A stretch of 64,000 nt of DNA, taken from NCBI GenBank assembly GCA_003598085.1, contig QZKU01000042.1, positions 50,194-114,193 on the forward strand. Direction: 5' to 3'. Position 1 is the first letter of the stretch; every line of letters starts with the position of its first letter. Both the position numbers and the translations under genes were made by a program. This DNA comes from Candidatus Abyssobacteria bacterium SURF_5 (lineage in GTDB: Bacteria > Abyssobacteria > SURF-5). Under the pieces are notes generated by a model. The model was given only the letters and a program-made list of their open reading frames with translations, searched no databases and was not told the DNA's origin. Positions 44,195-53,903 of this stretch are shown here, one piece after another.

Positions 44195-45052
44195 ATGCAA
44201 TTGATCGACCAGATAAGGGATTTGTATCGCCGCATGGCGACGGAGATGTCGGATGATGTTTATCAAGCACTAAAGAGAGCGCAGTCATTGGAGCAGAAAG
44301 ATTCGCCCGGATACGCCGCTCTTTCGACGATACTTGAAAATATCGATCTTGCAAAATCCGAATCGAAGCCGATCTGTCAGGATACCGGTTATCCCGTGTT
44401 TTTTGTCACCATGCCCGAAAATGCATCCATTTCGAAGATTCGAGATGCGATTACAGAGGCCACGAAGCTGGCGACGGCCGAAATCCCGCTTCGTCCGAAC
44501 GCTGTAGATTCGGTCAGCGGCCGGAACTCGGGTGATAACACCGGAATTCTTTGGCCGATGGTCCATTTCGACAGTTGGGAACGCGATAGCATTTTGATCG
44601 AAGGCATGCTCAAAGGCGGCGGCAGCGAGAATTGCGGGACGTTGTACAAGCTTCCCGACTCCCGTTTGAGGGCGGGCCGCGACCTGGACGGCGTGCGCAA
44701 GGTGGTGCTGGATGCCGTTCATTCCGCACAGGGAAGGGCATGTCCTCCTTACGTGATAGGGGTGGGCATCGGCGGGAGCAAAGATGCCACCTCTTTGCTT
44801 TCGAAGAGACAGTTGCTCAGGAAATTGGACGACTCGAGTCCGGTTCCGGAACTTGCGGCGCTCGAGAGCCGGCTCATGAAAGAAAGCAACAGTCTCGGGA
44901 TCGGCCCCATCGGAGTCGGTGGCGAAACCTGTGTAATGGGAGTGAAGGTAGCTGCCGCTCATAGACATGCGGCCTCATACTTTGTGGATGTCGTTTTCTG
45001 CTGCTGGGCCGATCGGAAGGGGAGGCTCGAGTATCATGGAACCATATCATGA
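44195..45052 (+). CDS. Class I fumarate hydratase (or tartrate dehydratase-type), alpha subunit
   Basis: 285 residues, the Fe-S domain of two-subunit class I fumarases. Likely cluster ligands are C61 (PICQDTG), C183 (RACPPYV) and one of the CC pair at 269-270. It hydrates fumarate to malate; family relatives act on tartrate or mesaconate. The stop overlaps the beta-subunit start by 4 bp, so the subunits are made together. Oxygen-sensitive class I enzymes fit an anaerobic lifestyle. Confidence 0.88.
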   Translation: MQLIDQIRDLYRRMATEMSDDVYQALKRAQSLEQKDSPGYAALSTILENIDLAKSESKPICQDTGYPVFFVTMPENASISKIRDAITEATKLATAEIPLRPNAVDSVSGRNSGDNTGILWPMVHFDSWERDSILIEGMLKGGGSENCGTLYKLPDSRLRAGRDLDGVRKVVLDAVHSAQGRACPPYVIGVGIGGSKDATSLLSKRQLLRKLDDSSPVPELAALESRLMKESNSLGIGPIGVGGETCVMGVKVAAAHRHAASYFVDVVFCCWADRKGRLEYHGTIS

Positions 45053-45630
45053 CTGAATATCGCCTGGAGACGCCGCTCAAAGAAGATGAGGTTCGCGGCC
45101 TGCGGATCGGCGATACGGTAAGACTGAGCGGCCTCATCTATACGGCGCGCGACCGGGCGCACAAGTATCTCATAGAGGAAGCCACACCAGACTCCTTGGA
45201 ATTCGATTTGCGCGGCGGCGTTATATATCATTGCGGTCCATTGATCCGCCAGGATGGGAGCGGGTATGAGATGGTGGTTGCAGGTCCGACGACCAGTAAC
45301 CGGATGAACCCGTACCAGGCGGGGGTGATCGCCCGCTATGGCGTGCGCGCGATAATCGGGAAGGGCGGCATGGACGATCTGACGCTCGAGGCGCTGAAGC
45401 GGTGCGGCTGTGTCTATTTGTCTGCTGTCAGCGGAGCGGCGGTGGTTTTGGCGCGGTACGTGAAGCGGGTATTGAATGCGTATATGCTGCGGGAATTCGG
45501 GATGCCGGAATGTTTTTGGCAACTTGAAGTGGAGCAATTTCCCGCGATTGTCACGATGGACACGCGGAGCGAAAGCATACACAAGCAGGTGGAACAGCGG
45601 TCAAGCGAGCGGTTGAGGCAGCTTCAGTGA
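45049..45630 (+). CDS. Class I fumarate hydratase-type, beta subunit
   Basis: 193 residues. The swivelling domain of class I fumarases: DTVRLSGLIYTARDRAHK, GGVIYHCGPL, AGPTTSNRMNPY and IIGKGGMDD are conserved. It completes the active site with the alpha subunit encoded directly upstream. No unusual features apart from a slightly extended C-terminus rich in Gln/Arg/Ser. Confidence 0.9.
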   Translation: MTEYRLETPLKEDEVRGLRIGDTVRLSGLIYTARDRAHKYLIEEATPDSLEFDLRGGVIYHCGPLIRQDGSGYEMVVAGPTTSNRMNPYQAGVIARYGVRAIIGKGGMDDLTLEALKRCGCVYLSAVSGAAVVLARYVKRVLNAYMLREFGMPECFWQLEVEQFPAIVTMDTRSESIHKQVEQRSSERLRQLQ

Positions 45631-45670
45631 AATCACGGGTGGCCTGGTCGAAGAACGAGGTGACAAGATC

Positions 45671-46138
45671 ATGATCAAAATCGAGAGGATCCTTTTTCCG
45701 ACGGATTTTTCGGAATACAGCAAATATGCTTTCCCGTACGCGCTTTCATTTGCGAAGGAATACAACGCAAAGCTATATATCCTGCACGTCATCGAGGATA
45801 TTCAGTATCTGGCGAATGCGTACATGTTCGACGTTCCGATCATGCCTTCGTTCGCCGACGTCGAGCAGAACCGGCTGAACGAGATGCAGGAATTCATTGA
45901 CAGCGGAGTAAGGGACAAGGATCTGGTTATTGAGAAAGCGATTCGGCGGGGACGTCCGTTCATCGAGATCATCCAGATGGCGAAAGAGGAGAACATCGAT
46001 CTGATTGTGACCGCCACACATGGGCGCGGCGGTCTGGAGCATGTGGTGTTCGGTAGCGTGGCGGAGCGTGTGGTGCGCAAGGCGCCGTGTCCGGTTCTGA
46101 GCATCAGGATGCCGAGAGAAGAAGAGAGCCCGTCATAA
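45671..46138 (+). CDS. Universal stress protein (UspA family)
   Basis: 155 residues. The ATP-binding motif G-x2-G-x9-G-S is present as THGRGG to FGSVAERVVRKAPCPVL. Single-domain Usp proteins are stress-induced and act by ATP binding or protein contacts. It lies 40 bp after the fumarase beta gene on the same strand, with a GAGGTGACAAG leader. Confidence 0.9.
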   Translation: MIKIERILFPTDFSEYSKYAFPYALSFAKEYNAKLYILHVIEDIQYLANAYMFDVPIMPSFADVEQNRLNEMQEFIDSGVRDKDLVIEKAIRRGRPFIEIIQMAKEENIDLIVTATHGRGGLEHVVFGSVAERVVRKAPCPVLSIRMPREEESPS

Positions 46139-46201
46139 GCAAGGAAGACTTGTCCCGCGGTTTGGTTTCTGCCATAATAGAAGGTGAAAGGAGGAAGATC
46201 A

Positions 46202-46423
46202 GTGAAGGAAAAAGTTCAAAAAGCTCTTAATGAGATTCGTCCGCAAATGCAAGCCGACGGTGGAGACATCGAGTTGATAGACGTGACTGACGAGGGCGTG
46301 GTGAAAGTGCGGCTGGTGGGCGCATGTTCGGGCTGCCCGGGCGCTCAGATGACGCTGCAGATGGGCGTGGAGCGTGTCCTGAAGGCGCGCGTCCCGGAAG
46401 TCAAGGCTGTCGAGGCGGTATAA
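46202..46423 (+). CDS. NFU-type Fe-S carrier protein (NifU C-terminal domain)
   Basis: 73 residues beginning at GTG 46202, preceded by a perfect AAAGGAGG at 7 bp; an upstream in-frame GTG at 46184 would contain that ribosome binding site in its coding part. The CxxC motif is C42/C45 (ACSGCPGA). NFU proteins transfer [4Fe-4S] clusters to target apoproteins. Together with the IscU-like gene nearby it forms the local Fe-S assembly set. A strong terminator follows. Confidence 0.9.
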   Translation: MKEKVQKALNEIRPQMQADGGDIELIDVTDEGVVKVRLVGACSGCPGAQMTLQMGVERVLKARVPEVKAVEAV

Positions 46424-46456
46424 ACTTCGCCTGAAAATCTTATTGAGTGGGAATGG

Positions 46457-46484
46457 GCGCGCCCAAACGCGGGTGCGCTTTTTT
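46457..46484 (+). terminator. Intrinsic terminator after the NFU gene
   Basis: An 8-bp stem GCGCGCCC/GGGTGCGC (one G-T pair) with a 6-nt loop is followed directly by TTTTTT. Confidence 0.85.
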
Positions 46485-46587
46485 CTTGTATGATGAATCT
46501 TTTCGCAGGTTCTGGGGCGTTACTTCATCTTCTCTTTGTTTCGCTTAAAAGAACTCGAGACGATCATGCCGACCGAAGGAGAGATCC

Positions 46588-47877
46588 ATGAAGAAGATAC
46601 TGTACATCGTTCTTGATGGTTTGGGCGATAGGCCGACGCCTTCGCTAGGCGATCGCACTCCGCTCGAGGCTGCAGAGACGCCGGAGATGGATCGATTGGC
46701 CAGGCGCGGAGAGAACGGTGTGATGTACACGGTTGCGCCCGGAATAGCGCCTGAATCGGACATTGCGGTGATTTCCATCCTTGGCTACGATGCACACAAG
46801 TATTATACGGGCAGGGGTCCTTTGGAATCGCACGCCGTCGGGTTAAAGGTGAATACGGGAGATCTAGCCTACCGCGTAAACTTCGCCACGATGGGCGAGG
46901 CCCGCAAGATCCGTGATCGGCGGGTGGGCAGAAATCTTTCCACTGTCGAGGCCGACGAGTTGTGCCGGGAAGTAAATGCAAAAGTCAAGCTGACATCCGT
47001 CCCGGGCGCCGAATTCGAGTTTAAGAACACGATTGAGCACCGGGGCGTTTTGGTGATCCGATACGAGCAGAAGCTGTCGGCGATGGTTACGAATACGGAC
47101 CCCGCGTATGGCCGCGAAGGCCTGCTCGGAGTGGCTCTGGAGAAGTTTGAAGACGTGGTGCAGGTCTGCAGGCCGATGGACGAGGCAAAGGATCGAGAAG
47201 CCGCCGAACGATCCGCAAGGCTGACCAATGAATTCGTGGAAAAGAGCCGCCAGGTGCTCGAGGAGGCCGCAGTCAACAAAGAGAGGCGGGCGAAAGGAAA
47301 GCTGCCCGCCAACCTCATTCTGACCCGCGACGCCGGCGACCGCCTCCCCGAAATGCCGCCGATCAGCGAGCGATTCGGGGTGCAATTCGGGTGTTTTCAG
47401 GAAATGCCGGTCGAGAAGGGGATAGCGATGCTGACGGGAATGGATATTGTCGCTCTTCCCCAGCCCTCTGGAGACCCGCGGAAGGATTATCCTTTCATCG
47501 CGCGAAAAGCGATAGAGGAATTGCCGAAATATGGGGGGCTGTACATTCACATAAAGGGACCGGATCTTCCCGGCCATGACGGCGATGCGCAGGCGAAAAA
47601 GGAGATTATAGAGGCCATTGACAAATACTTTTTGGCGAATCTGATACCTTCTCTCGATCTCTCCGCGGTCGTCATTACGCTGACCGCCGATCATTCGACG
47701 CCGACGATTTTGAAGGCGCATTCGGCCGATCCCGTTCCGCTGCTGATCGTTGATGCATCGCTCACGTCCGACGGCATCAAAGCATACACGGAAGCCGAGT
47801 GTGCGAAGGGGCGTCTCGGCGCGATTAAAGGGATTGAACTGCTTCCGAAACTGGTTGCCCTGGCCCGCCGCGGCTGA
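46588..47877 (+). CDS. apgM: Cofactor-independent phosphoglycerate mutase, archaeal type (ApgM)
   Basis: 429 residues, alkaline-phosphatase superfamily: LYIVLDGLGDRP at the N-terminus (metal Asp), ESDIAVISILGYD with the expected nucleophile Ser, and LTADHSTP near the C-terminus (metal Asp-His). This is the aPGM branch interconverting 3- and 2-phosphoglycerate in glycolysis/gluconeogenesis. It is common in archaea and in anaerobic or deep-branching bacteria. GAAGGAGAG precedes ATG 46588. Some members act in phosphonate or homoserine kinase-like reactions, but this full-length form fits aPGM. Confidence 0.9.
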   Translation: MKKILYIVLDGLGDRPTPSLGDRTPLEAAETPEMDRLARRGENGVMYTVAPGIAPESDIAVISILGYDAHKYYTGRGPLESHAVGLKVNTGDLAYRVNFATMGEARKIRDRRVGRNLSTVEADELCREVNAKVKLTSVPGAEFEFKNTIEHRGVLVIRYEQKLSAMVTNTDPAYGREGLLGVALEKFEDVVQVCRPMDEAKDREAAERSARLTNEFVEKSRQVLEEAAVNKERRAKGKLPANLILTRDAGDRLPEMPPISERFGVQFGCFQEMPVEKGIAMLTGMDIVALPQPSGDPRKDYPFIARKAIEELPKYGGLYIHIKGPDLPGHDGDAQAKKEIIEAIDKYFLANLIPSLDLSAVVITLTADHSTPTILKAHSADPVPLLIVDASLTSDGIKAYTEAECAKGRLGAIKGIELLPKLVALARRG

Positions 47878-47889
47878 AAGGAGAAAGAA

Positions 47890-48096
47890 GTGCCGGAGGA
47901 ATTTGAAACCGAGAATTATACGACCAGCGAATGGACCCATGAAGAATGGGAGCGCGAATGGCATATTTCTGTTGGGAGCGCGTACGCCTGCAAGAAATGC
48001 GGGAACATGATCATGATCACGAAAGGCGGCGTCGGAACGCTCGAACCGTATTGTTGTGATGAGCTGATGCAACCCGTGGGAAAGAGGAAGCAATGA
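47890..48096 (+). CDS. Single-domain desulforedoxin-like protein
   Basis: 68 residues from GTG 47890 (AAGGAGAAAGAA upstream). After an acidic N-terminus rich in Glu and Trp, the domain ACKKCGNMIMITKGG and PYCCDELM gives the CxxC-x-CC pattern of the FeS4 desulforedoxin domain found in desulfoferrodoxin and desulforedoxin. It lacks the superoxide reductase catalytic domain. The next gene, encoding two more such domains, overlaps by 4 bp. Electron transfer or metal binding is likely. Confidence 0.7.
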   Translation: MPEEFETENYTTSEWTHEEWEREWHISVGSAYACKKCGNMIMITKGGVGTLEPYCCDELMQPVGKRKQ

Positions 48097-48380
48097 AAAA
48101 CCAGCGTTCACGCCAACAGTACAGACCGCGTCCGGGGCAAAGGTTCAGGTGTCTGGTCTGCGGCGCGGAGGTAACTGTGATACGAGGCGGCAGTGGTCAT
48201 TTTTCGCCCGTATGCTGCAATCAGCCAATGGTTTTTCTCCGGCAGCCTGTTCCGATGTACCGGTGCTCGGTGTGTGGCTCCGAGATTGCTTTAATCAGGC
48301 GGAAGAGCGATAATTTAGATCCTATTTGTTGCAACATTTCGATGGATCTCATTCGGGCAACGGAACCCGGAGCCGCTTGA
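48093..48380 (+). CDS. Tandem desulforedoxin-like two-domain protein
   Basis: 95 residues made of two repeats: CLVCGAEVTVIRGG to VCCNQPM (about 21-48) and CSVCGSEIALIRRK to ICCNISM (about 58-86). Each has the CxxC and CC ligand pairs of an FeS4 desulforedoxin site. Unlike desulforedoxin, which is a homodimer of single domains, here the domains are joined in one chain. ATG overlaps the upstream stop (ATGA). Function is unknown; oxidative-stress or electron-carrier roles are plausible. A promoter for the next gene overlaps its stop. Confidence 0.7.
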   Translation: MKNQRSRQQYRPRPGQRFRCLVCGAEVTVIRGGSGHFSPVCCNQPMVFLRQPVPMYRCSVCGSEIALIRRKSDNLDPICCNISMDLIRATEPGAA

Positions 48381-48405
48381 TCTTTCCGGAATCTGTGGTT
48401 ATAAT
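48377..48405 (+). promoter_or_regulatory. Promoter of the hsp20-lon genes
   Basis: TTGATC (48377-48382), 17 bp, TATAAT (48400-48405). Overlaps the preceding stop codon. No CIRCE or other heat-shock operator was found. Confidence 0.6.
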
Positions 48406-48497
48406 TAAGTTAACGTAAGGGCTTTATTTCTGGAAGCTTAATAAAAGGCTGGGGTTACGCGATCGTGGCGGCTCGAGCAGAAAAGGATAAGCTGATA

Positions 48498-48938
48498 ATG
48501 GACCGCTCAAACATGCTAGGAGACCTTAAACATATGCGGGAAGACATGGAGCACCTTATGCAACATGTTTTCGGGCAAACCCTTCCGCTGCTGCGGCCTC
48601 TCCACGGCAAATGGCGTCCGAACGTGGACGTCTTCGAATGCGAAAACAGCGTTGTTGTGGTGGCGGAGTTGGCGGGCGTGAGTAAAGAGGACGTATCGGT
48701 CACTTTTGATGAAGGCAAAATCCGCATCACCGGCGTCCGCAGAGACGTAATGCCGTACAAAACAAGAAAATATTGTCAGATGGAAATCAGCTATAACGAT
48801 TTTGAGCGGATCGTCCATCTTCCCGAGGATGTGGACTCGGAGAAAATATCGGCCAAACTCAATAACGGCCTTCTGGTCATTGAAGCACCTAAAAAGGCCC
48901 TGGATGATTTTAAAAGCCAGGAAATAAAAATAGGATAA
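48498..48938 (+). CDS. Small heat shock protein, Hsp20/alpha-crystallin family
   Basis: 146 residues from ATG 48498 (AAGGAT upstream); a GTG at 48465 is possible but has no ribosome binding site. The alpha-crystallin domain spans about 45-130: PNVDVFECENSVVVVAELAGV, KIRITGVRRD and NGLLVIEAPK, where GLLVI is the A-x-x-x-n-GVL-like motif. It acts as an ATP-independent chaperone holding unfolded proteins. The gene sits 30 bp before lon, a common heat-shock pairing. Confidence 0.9.
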   Translation: MDRSNMLGDLKHMREDMEHLMQHVFGQTLPLLRPLHGKWRPNVDVFECENSVVVVAELAGVSKEDVSVTFDEGKIRITGVRRDVMPYKTRKYCQMEISYNDFERIVHLPEDVDSEKISAKLNNGLLVIEAPKKALDDFKSQEIKIG

Positions 48939-48968
48939 CATTTAATTAGGATAAAACAGGTGATCTAA

Positions 48969-51389
48969 ATGACATCTTTCAATGACGATAACGTTCCGGG
49001 AGGCAGTGCAACGACGGAAGCCCCCCGGGAAATAAACCAAATCCCCGACGTCTTAGGGATTCTGCCGCTGAAAAATACCGTCATGTTTCCTTTTACCGTC
49101 GTTCCGCTTTCAGTCGGCGAAAAAAGCTCGATCGCGCTGGTTGATGAAGCCGTATCAGGCGCCAAAATTGTCGGCTGCGTCGCCATGAAAGATCCCGGGG
49201 CGGAACGGAAACCGGAGAACCTCTACGAGTACGGCACTGCGGTAACGATTCTGAGGATGATGAAATTGCCGGACGGGACCGAGGCACTGCTGGTTCAGGG
49301 CATGAGCAAGATTCGAATTCAACGGTATGTCTCGCTCGACCCGTTTCTGCGGGCGCGGATCGAGGTGATCGAGGAACACGACGAGATCAGCACCCGCGGC
49401 GAGGCGCTGTTCCGCAACGTCCTGGCGCAGTGCCAGAAAATCATCTCGCTGACGCCGTACCTGCCCGATGAACTGCAGGCGACTCTCATGAACATAGACT
49501 CGCCCTTGCGCCTCGTGTACCTGGTCTGCTCGGTGCTCAAGCTCGACGTGAAGGAAAAGCAAGGCATTCTTGAACTGGAGTCAGTCGAAGAGAAGCTCGA
49601 AAAAATTACGCAGCTGTTGAGCAGAGAGATCGAGATTCTCGAGTTAGGCGGGAAGATCAAGTCGCAGGTCGAAACGGAAATGACCAAAACGCAGCGCGAG
49701 TACTTTCTGCGCGAACAACTGAAGGCGATCCAGGAGGAGTTGGGCGAGGGCGACGAGCGCCAGGTCGAGATGAAGGAGATCAGGGAGAAGCTGGATGCGA
49801 AAAAACTTCCGGAAGAAGCACGGAGAGAGGCTGAGCGCGAATTGGGCCGTCTTGCCAAGTTACCCCCCGCCGCGGCTGAGTATCATGTTATTCGGACTTA
49901 TCTTGATTGGATCATTGATTTGCCGTGGGGAGAATATACTGAAGATCATCTCGATCTGAATCGAGCCCAGCAGGTTCTGGATGAGGACCATTACGATCTG
50001 AAAGAGGTAAAAGAGCGTATCGTTGAATATCTGGCGGTTCGCCAGCGCAAGCCCGACATGAAGGGGCCGATTCTTTGCTTTGTCGGCCCGCCGGGAACGG
50101 GGAAGACCTCTTTAGGGCAATCGATTGCGCGCGCGCTCGGCCGAAAGTTTGTCCGGATGAGCCTCGGCGGGATTCGCGATGAAGCTGAAATCCGGGGTCA
50201 TCGCCGCACGTATATCGGCGCGTTGCCCGGACGCATCATCCAGAGCATACGGCGCGCCGGCACCGCCAATCCGGTATTCATGATGGACGAGGTCGACAAG
50301 GTGGGTGCGGACTTTCGGGGGGATCCCTCTTCGGCGCTGCTTGAGGTGCTTGATCCGGAGCAGAACACGTCGTTCCGCGATCATTACCTGGATCTGCCGT
50401 TTGACCTCTCTCAGGTGATGTTCATTACCACCGCAAACGTCCTGCAGACGATCCACCCCGCACTCCAGGACCGCATGGAGATTCTGCGGCTTGCCGGCTA
50501 TACGGAAGACGAGAAGGTGTGGATCGCCAAGAAATATCTCGTGCCGCGCCAGCTTGAAGCGAATGGGCTCAAGCCGGAAAACCTCGAGTTTGAAGACGAG
50601 GCGATCAGGAAAATGGCCAATGCCTATACCCGCGAAGCCGGCGTGAGGAATCTGGAGCGCACGATCGGGAAGGTTTGCCGGAAAGTGGCCCTGGATATCT
50701 CGACGCAGCGGAAAGAGAAGGAAAGAGTGACGGCGGACAACCTGATTGAATATCTCGGACCGGAAAAGTTTTTCCCGGAAGTCGGTTTGCGCACGTCTCA
50801 TCCGGGCGTGGCCACGGGGCTAGCGTGGACGGAGGCGGGCGGGCAAGTCCTGTTCGTCGAAGCATTGGCAATGCCCGGGGGCAAGAGCTTGACGCTGACA
50901 GGCCAACTGGGGGACGTCATGCAGGAGTCGGCCAAGGCCGCCTTGAGCTATATTCGCTCGAAGACGAAGGATCTTGGAGTTCCGAATGACTTTTTTTCCA
51001 AGGAAGATATTCATCTTCATGTTCCTGCAGGCGCTATACCGAAAGACGGTCCTTCCGCCGGGATCACTATGGCGGTCGCGATCGCATCTCTTCTAACAGG
51101 TCGCCCTGTCAGACAAGATGTGGCGATGACCGGCGAAATCACCTTGAGCGGCCTGGTTCTGCCGATTGGCGGGGTCAAGGAGAAAATATTGGCGGCCAAA
51201 CGAGCCGGAATCAACACGATAATTTTGCCGAAGCGAAACGAAAAAGACCTGATTGAAATCGAGGACGAATCGAAGGCTGGACTTAATTTTGTATTCGTTG
51301 AAACGATCGATGAAGGTCTGGGCGTTGCCCTGACAGATGCACAGGAACAGCAGGCTGCAGGTCAGCCTTCTCAGCAAGCGGGGGCCTGA
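48969..51389 (+). CDS. lon: ATP-dependent protease Lon
   Basis: 806 residues, standard Lon length. N-terminal substrate-binding domain (about 25-220), AAA+ module with Walker [13 protein letters not shown] and Walker [10 protein letters not shown], and proteolytic domain with catalytic dyad S696 (GPSAG) and K739 (GGVKEK), 43 residues apart as in E. coli Lon. It degrades misfolded and regulatory proteins in the cytoplasm. Co-located with Hsp20. The C-terminus is Gln/Ala-rich and probably disordered. Confidence 0.97.
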   Translation: MTSFNDDNVPGGSATTEAPREINQIPDVLGILPLKNTVMFPFTVVPLSVGEKSSIALVDEAVSGAKIVGCVAMKDPGAERKPENLYEYGTAVTILRMMKLPDGTEALLVQGMSKIRIQRYVSLDPFLRARIEVIEEHDEISTRGEALFRNVLAQCQKIISLTPYLPDELQATLMNIDSPLRLVYLVCSVLKLDVKEKQGILELESVEEKLEKITQLLSREIEILELGGKIKSQVETEMTKTQREYFLREQLKAIQEELGEGDERQVEMKEIREKLDAKKLPEEARREAERELGRLAKLPPAAAEYHVIRTYLDWIIDLPWGEYTEDHLDLNRAQQVLDEDHYDLKEVKERIVEYLAVRQRKPDMKGPILCFVGPPGTGKTSLGQSIARALGRKFVRMSLGGIRDEAEIRGHRRTYIGALPGRIIQSIRRAGTANPVFMMDEVDKVGADFRGDPSSALLEVLDPEQNTSFRDHYLDLPFDLSQVMFITTANVLQTIHPALQDRMEILRLAGYTEDEKVWIAKKYLVPRQLEANGLKPENLEFEDEAIRKMANAYTREAGVRNLERTIGKVCRKVALDISTQRKEKERVTADNLIEYLGPEKFFPEVGLRTSHPGVATGLAWTEAGGQVLFVEALAMPGGKSLTLTGQLGDVMQESAKAALSYIRSKTKDLGVPNDFFSKEDIHLHVPAGAIPKDGPSAGITMAVAIASLLTGRPVRQDVAMTGEITLSGLVLPIGGVKEKILAAKRAGINTIILPKRNEKDLIEIEDESKAGLNFVFVETIDEGLGVALTDAQEQQAAGQPSQQAGA

Positions 51390-51408
51390 TTGACAGCAGA
51401 GACAGGTT

Positions 51409-52623
51409 GTGGATAAGAAACGATTAGCAGCAAGGCTGAACCTGGCCCGGCACTTCCTCCAACATACGGGTCGCCGCTTGTTTGCTTCCGAGCAAGTCGA
51501 CGGCGCCGGCGTGACCGAATTTCTCTCGAAGTACGCCGAAGATAATACCTTTCAGATAGACAGCCGCGACAGGGCCAATTATTCCTCCTTTGCTCAATGC
51601 ATTCAATGCAGTATCTGCCAGCCGTACTGCGTCATGTTCAGGGTGCTGAATTATCTGGAGTTTCCGGGGCCGATGGCGGTGGCTAGCACGCTTTCCCGCG
51701 CTCCCGACAGGTTCGGCGGCATGAACAGCGTCATCTACAACTGCACAATGTGCCGCCTGTGCGAAATCACGTGTCCCGAGAGCGCGCCGATTGCCGCCGT
51801 CGTCGGTTTTGTGCGCAAATACCTCTACCGTCATTTTCCTGACCTTGTGCCGACCACCCTCAAGGACGCATGTGAAATGACGCGAAGGAGCGGAACATTT
51901 TTCCCGCAGGTGGCCGCCATGGACCGGCATCGCGAGAAGGAATCGGCCGAATACGTGCTGTTCCTTGGGTGTCATAGCCGATTCGATCAACAGGAGCGGG
52001 TGGATGCCGCGGTCGCGATGCTCAATCAGATGTCTGTTGATTTCACCATGATCGACGAGGTGTGCTGTGGGGCGCCGCTGATTGCCGCAGGCTGTGATCC
52101 GGGCGATCAGCTCGCGAAGCTGAACATCGAGCGTATTCGTGAAAAAAAGACGGCGAAAGTGATCACGCTTTGCCCGCACTGCCTGATCCAGTTTTGTGAA
52201 GGAGAGGAATATGCGGGCAAGATCGAGGCGATACACATAGCCGAATTGCTCCCTCACATGCACCCGATCAAGAGGGGGAGCGAGATCATCGCGTATCACG
52301 ATCCCTGCATGCTTGGAAGGGTGGCCGGCATAGTGAATGAACCGAGGCAGGCGCTGGAATGGGCGGGAGCGACCCTTGTCGAGATGAGCACCAACCGGGA
52401 GTCGTCGTTCTGTTGCGGGGGGTGGGGCGGTCTGACGGTTACGGCGCCCGTCACTGCCGAGGCGATCGCGGCCAAACGACTGGAAGACGCCCGCGCAGTC
52501 GGGGCCGACGTTCTCGTTACCGAATGTCCATGGTGTTTGAGCACGTTGAAGTCCGCCGGCCTTTCCCGGAAGACGCCTCGCGTCAGGTCGGTCATCGAGT
52601 ACCTGTACAACCCCGAATTTTAA
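51409..52623 (+). CDS. HdrD/GlpC-like Fe-S protein with two CCG domains
   Basis: 404 residues. A 2[4Fe-4S] ferredoxin part (CIQCSICQPYC, CTMCRLCEITCP at about 64-120) is followed by two cysteine-rich CCG domains (EVCCGAPL; SFCCGGWGG), the layout of HdrD, GlpC, LutA/LldE and GlcF. CCG domains can hold the noncubane cluster or bind heterodisulfide or quinone-linked partners. GTG start 51409; ribosome binding site ACAGG is weak. It follows lon by 19 bp. Partner flavoproteins are encoded just downstream. Confidence 0.85.
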   Translation: MDKKRLAARLNLARHFLQHTGRRLFASEQVDGAGVTEFLSKYAEDNTFQIDSRDRANYSSFAQCIQCSICQPYCVMFRVLNYLEFPGPMAVASTLSRAPDRFGGMNSVIYNCTMCRLCEITCPESAPIAAVVGFVRKYLYRHFPDLVPTTLKDACEMTRRSGTFFPQVAAMDRHREKESAEYVLFLGCHSRFDQQERVDAAVAMLNQMSVDFTMIDEVCCGAPLIAAGCDPGDQLAKLNIERIREKKTAKVITLCPHCLIQFCEGEEYAGKIEAIHIAELLPHMHPIKRGSEIIAYHDPCMLGRVAGIVNEPRQALEWAGATLVEMSTNRESSFCCGGWGGLTVTAPVTAEAIAAKRLEDARAVGADVLVTECPWCLSTLKSAGLSRKTPRVRSVIEYLYNPEF

Positions 52624-52880
52624 TCTCTCTTACCGCTGCCGAAGCTTTTCTGATTGCACAGTTGGTTATCGGGTGCTATTGTATAAAAGGGATTCTATTG
52701 TAACACCGTTCTTTGCCGACATGAGAAGGCGAATCAGGGCATGCGCCTATTGCGCTCATTTCGTCTGAAATGTCGAAGAGCGAAGAAAGCGGGTCTTGCC
52801 TCAAACAAAAAGGGTTTTGGGCGACATACCGGGAGAAGGATGCGTACTTGCTTCCTTACAGATGCGCAAGGGTCCAGCCA
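52624..52880. other. Intergenic region with a short direct repeat
   Basis: 257 bp. CTATTGTA occurs at 52676-52683 and 52695-52702, 19 bp apart and close to TTGCAC, a possible -35. In-frame codons 5' of the flavoprotein start are open but lack conserved residues. Nothing else is visible. Confidence 0.35.
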
Positions 52881-53888
52881 ATGTCCGCTTTAAAGCATGT
52901 TATAATTGGGAACGGTCCTGCCGGCATGACGGCGGCCGAGACGATTCGGAGTCTGAAGCATGATGATCGGATTGTCCTGATCAGCGAGGAACCGCACCTT
53001 CCTTATTCGAGGACGCTGCTTCCCGATTTTATTGCCGGGAGGGTTGCGCTCGACAAGTTATGGCTCAGGAGCGACTCCCATTACAAAGAGGTACGCATTG
53101 AGACACAACTTGAGACGCGGGTCGTTTCGGTTGTCCCCGAGCAGCAAAAGGTCTGCACCGAAAAAGGCGAGGATATTTATTTCGACAGGCTTCTGATTGC
53201 ATGTGGAGGCGAGCCGAAATTGCCGGAAATCGCCGGCATTGAGCGGGTGCCCATTCTCACGTTGAAGACCCTGAATGATGCGCGCCATATTCTGTCAGTA
53301 TTGCAGAAGCGCTCACGCATGCTGGTGCTAGCGCGCGATCTTGTCGGGATCGAGATCACGCGGGCCTTCTGTCAGATGGGTTTAAAGGTGACGTATGTCG
53401 AGTGGGGTGACGAACTCCTTCCGCATATCCTCGATCCCGCCACTGCGGAGGAGTTGGCGGAGCGGATGAAACAAGCGGGTGTGAATCTGGTGCTGGGGGA
53501 GACGGTGCGCGAGGTTGAATCCGATGGTGACGCAATTTTGCTTCGGACGGATGCGAGAGCGGTATCGGGTGACTTTTTCTCCGTTGCCATTGGGAAAATG
53601 CCGCGTCTCGATTGGCTGCGATCGAGCGGAATCATGATGGACTCCGGCATCATAGCCGATGAGCGTCTGCGAACGAACTTTCCAGGCATTTATGCGGCAG
53701 GCGACACTGCCGAAATTTACGATCCGAAGACTCAAAAAAGAAAATTGCTCTTCGGATGGAAGAACGCCGTTGAGCAAGGACGCGTTGCGGGCGCGAATAT
53801 GGTCGGCGAAATGAAAGAGTTTGAAGTCACGTATGCGCCCGGCCTGAAGCAGATATTCGGCGTGGACGTGCGTCACAGGTGGAAATAA
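52881..53888 (+). CDS. NAD(P)/FAD-dependent oxidoreductase (rubredoxin/ferredoxin reductase-like)
   Basis: 335 residues from ATG 52881; the open frame starts 111 bp earlier, but homologous sequence begins here (LKHVIIGNGPAGMTAAETI). The FAD fold with GxGxxA, a central NAD(P) fold (MLVLARDLVGIEITRAF) and the FAD-binding GIYAAGDTAEIYDP are present. In the NAD fold the usual GxGxxG is replaced by ARDLVG, so NAD(P) binding is uncertain. Followed 15 bp later by a ferredoxin gene, a probable partner. Confidence 0.85.
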   Translation: MSALKHVIIGNGPAGMTAAETIRSLKHDDRIVLISEEPHLPYSRTLLPDFIAGRVALDKLWLRSDSHYKEVRIETQLETRVVSVVPEQQKVCTEKGEDIYFDRLLIACGGEPKLPEIAGIERVPILTLKTLNDARHILSVLQKRSRMLVLARDLVGIEITRAFCQMGLKVTYVEWGDELLPHILDPATAEELAERMKQAGVNLVLGETVREVESDGDAILLRTDARAVSGDFFSVAIGKMPRLDWLRSSGIMMDSGIIADERLRTNFPGIYAAGDTAEIYDPKTQKRKLLFGWKNAVEQGRVAGANMVGEMKEFEVTYAPGLKQIFGVDVRHRWK

Positions 53889-53903
53889 GGAAGCGCGTTG
53901 GGC

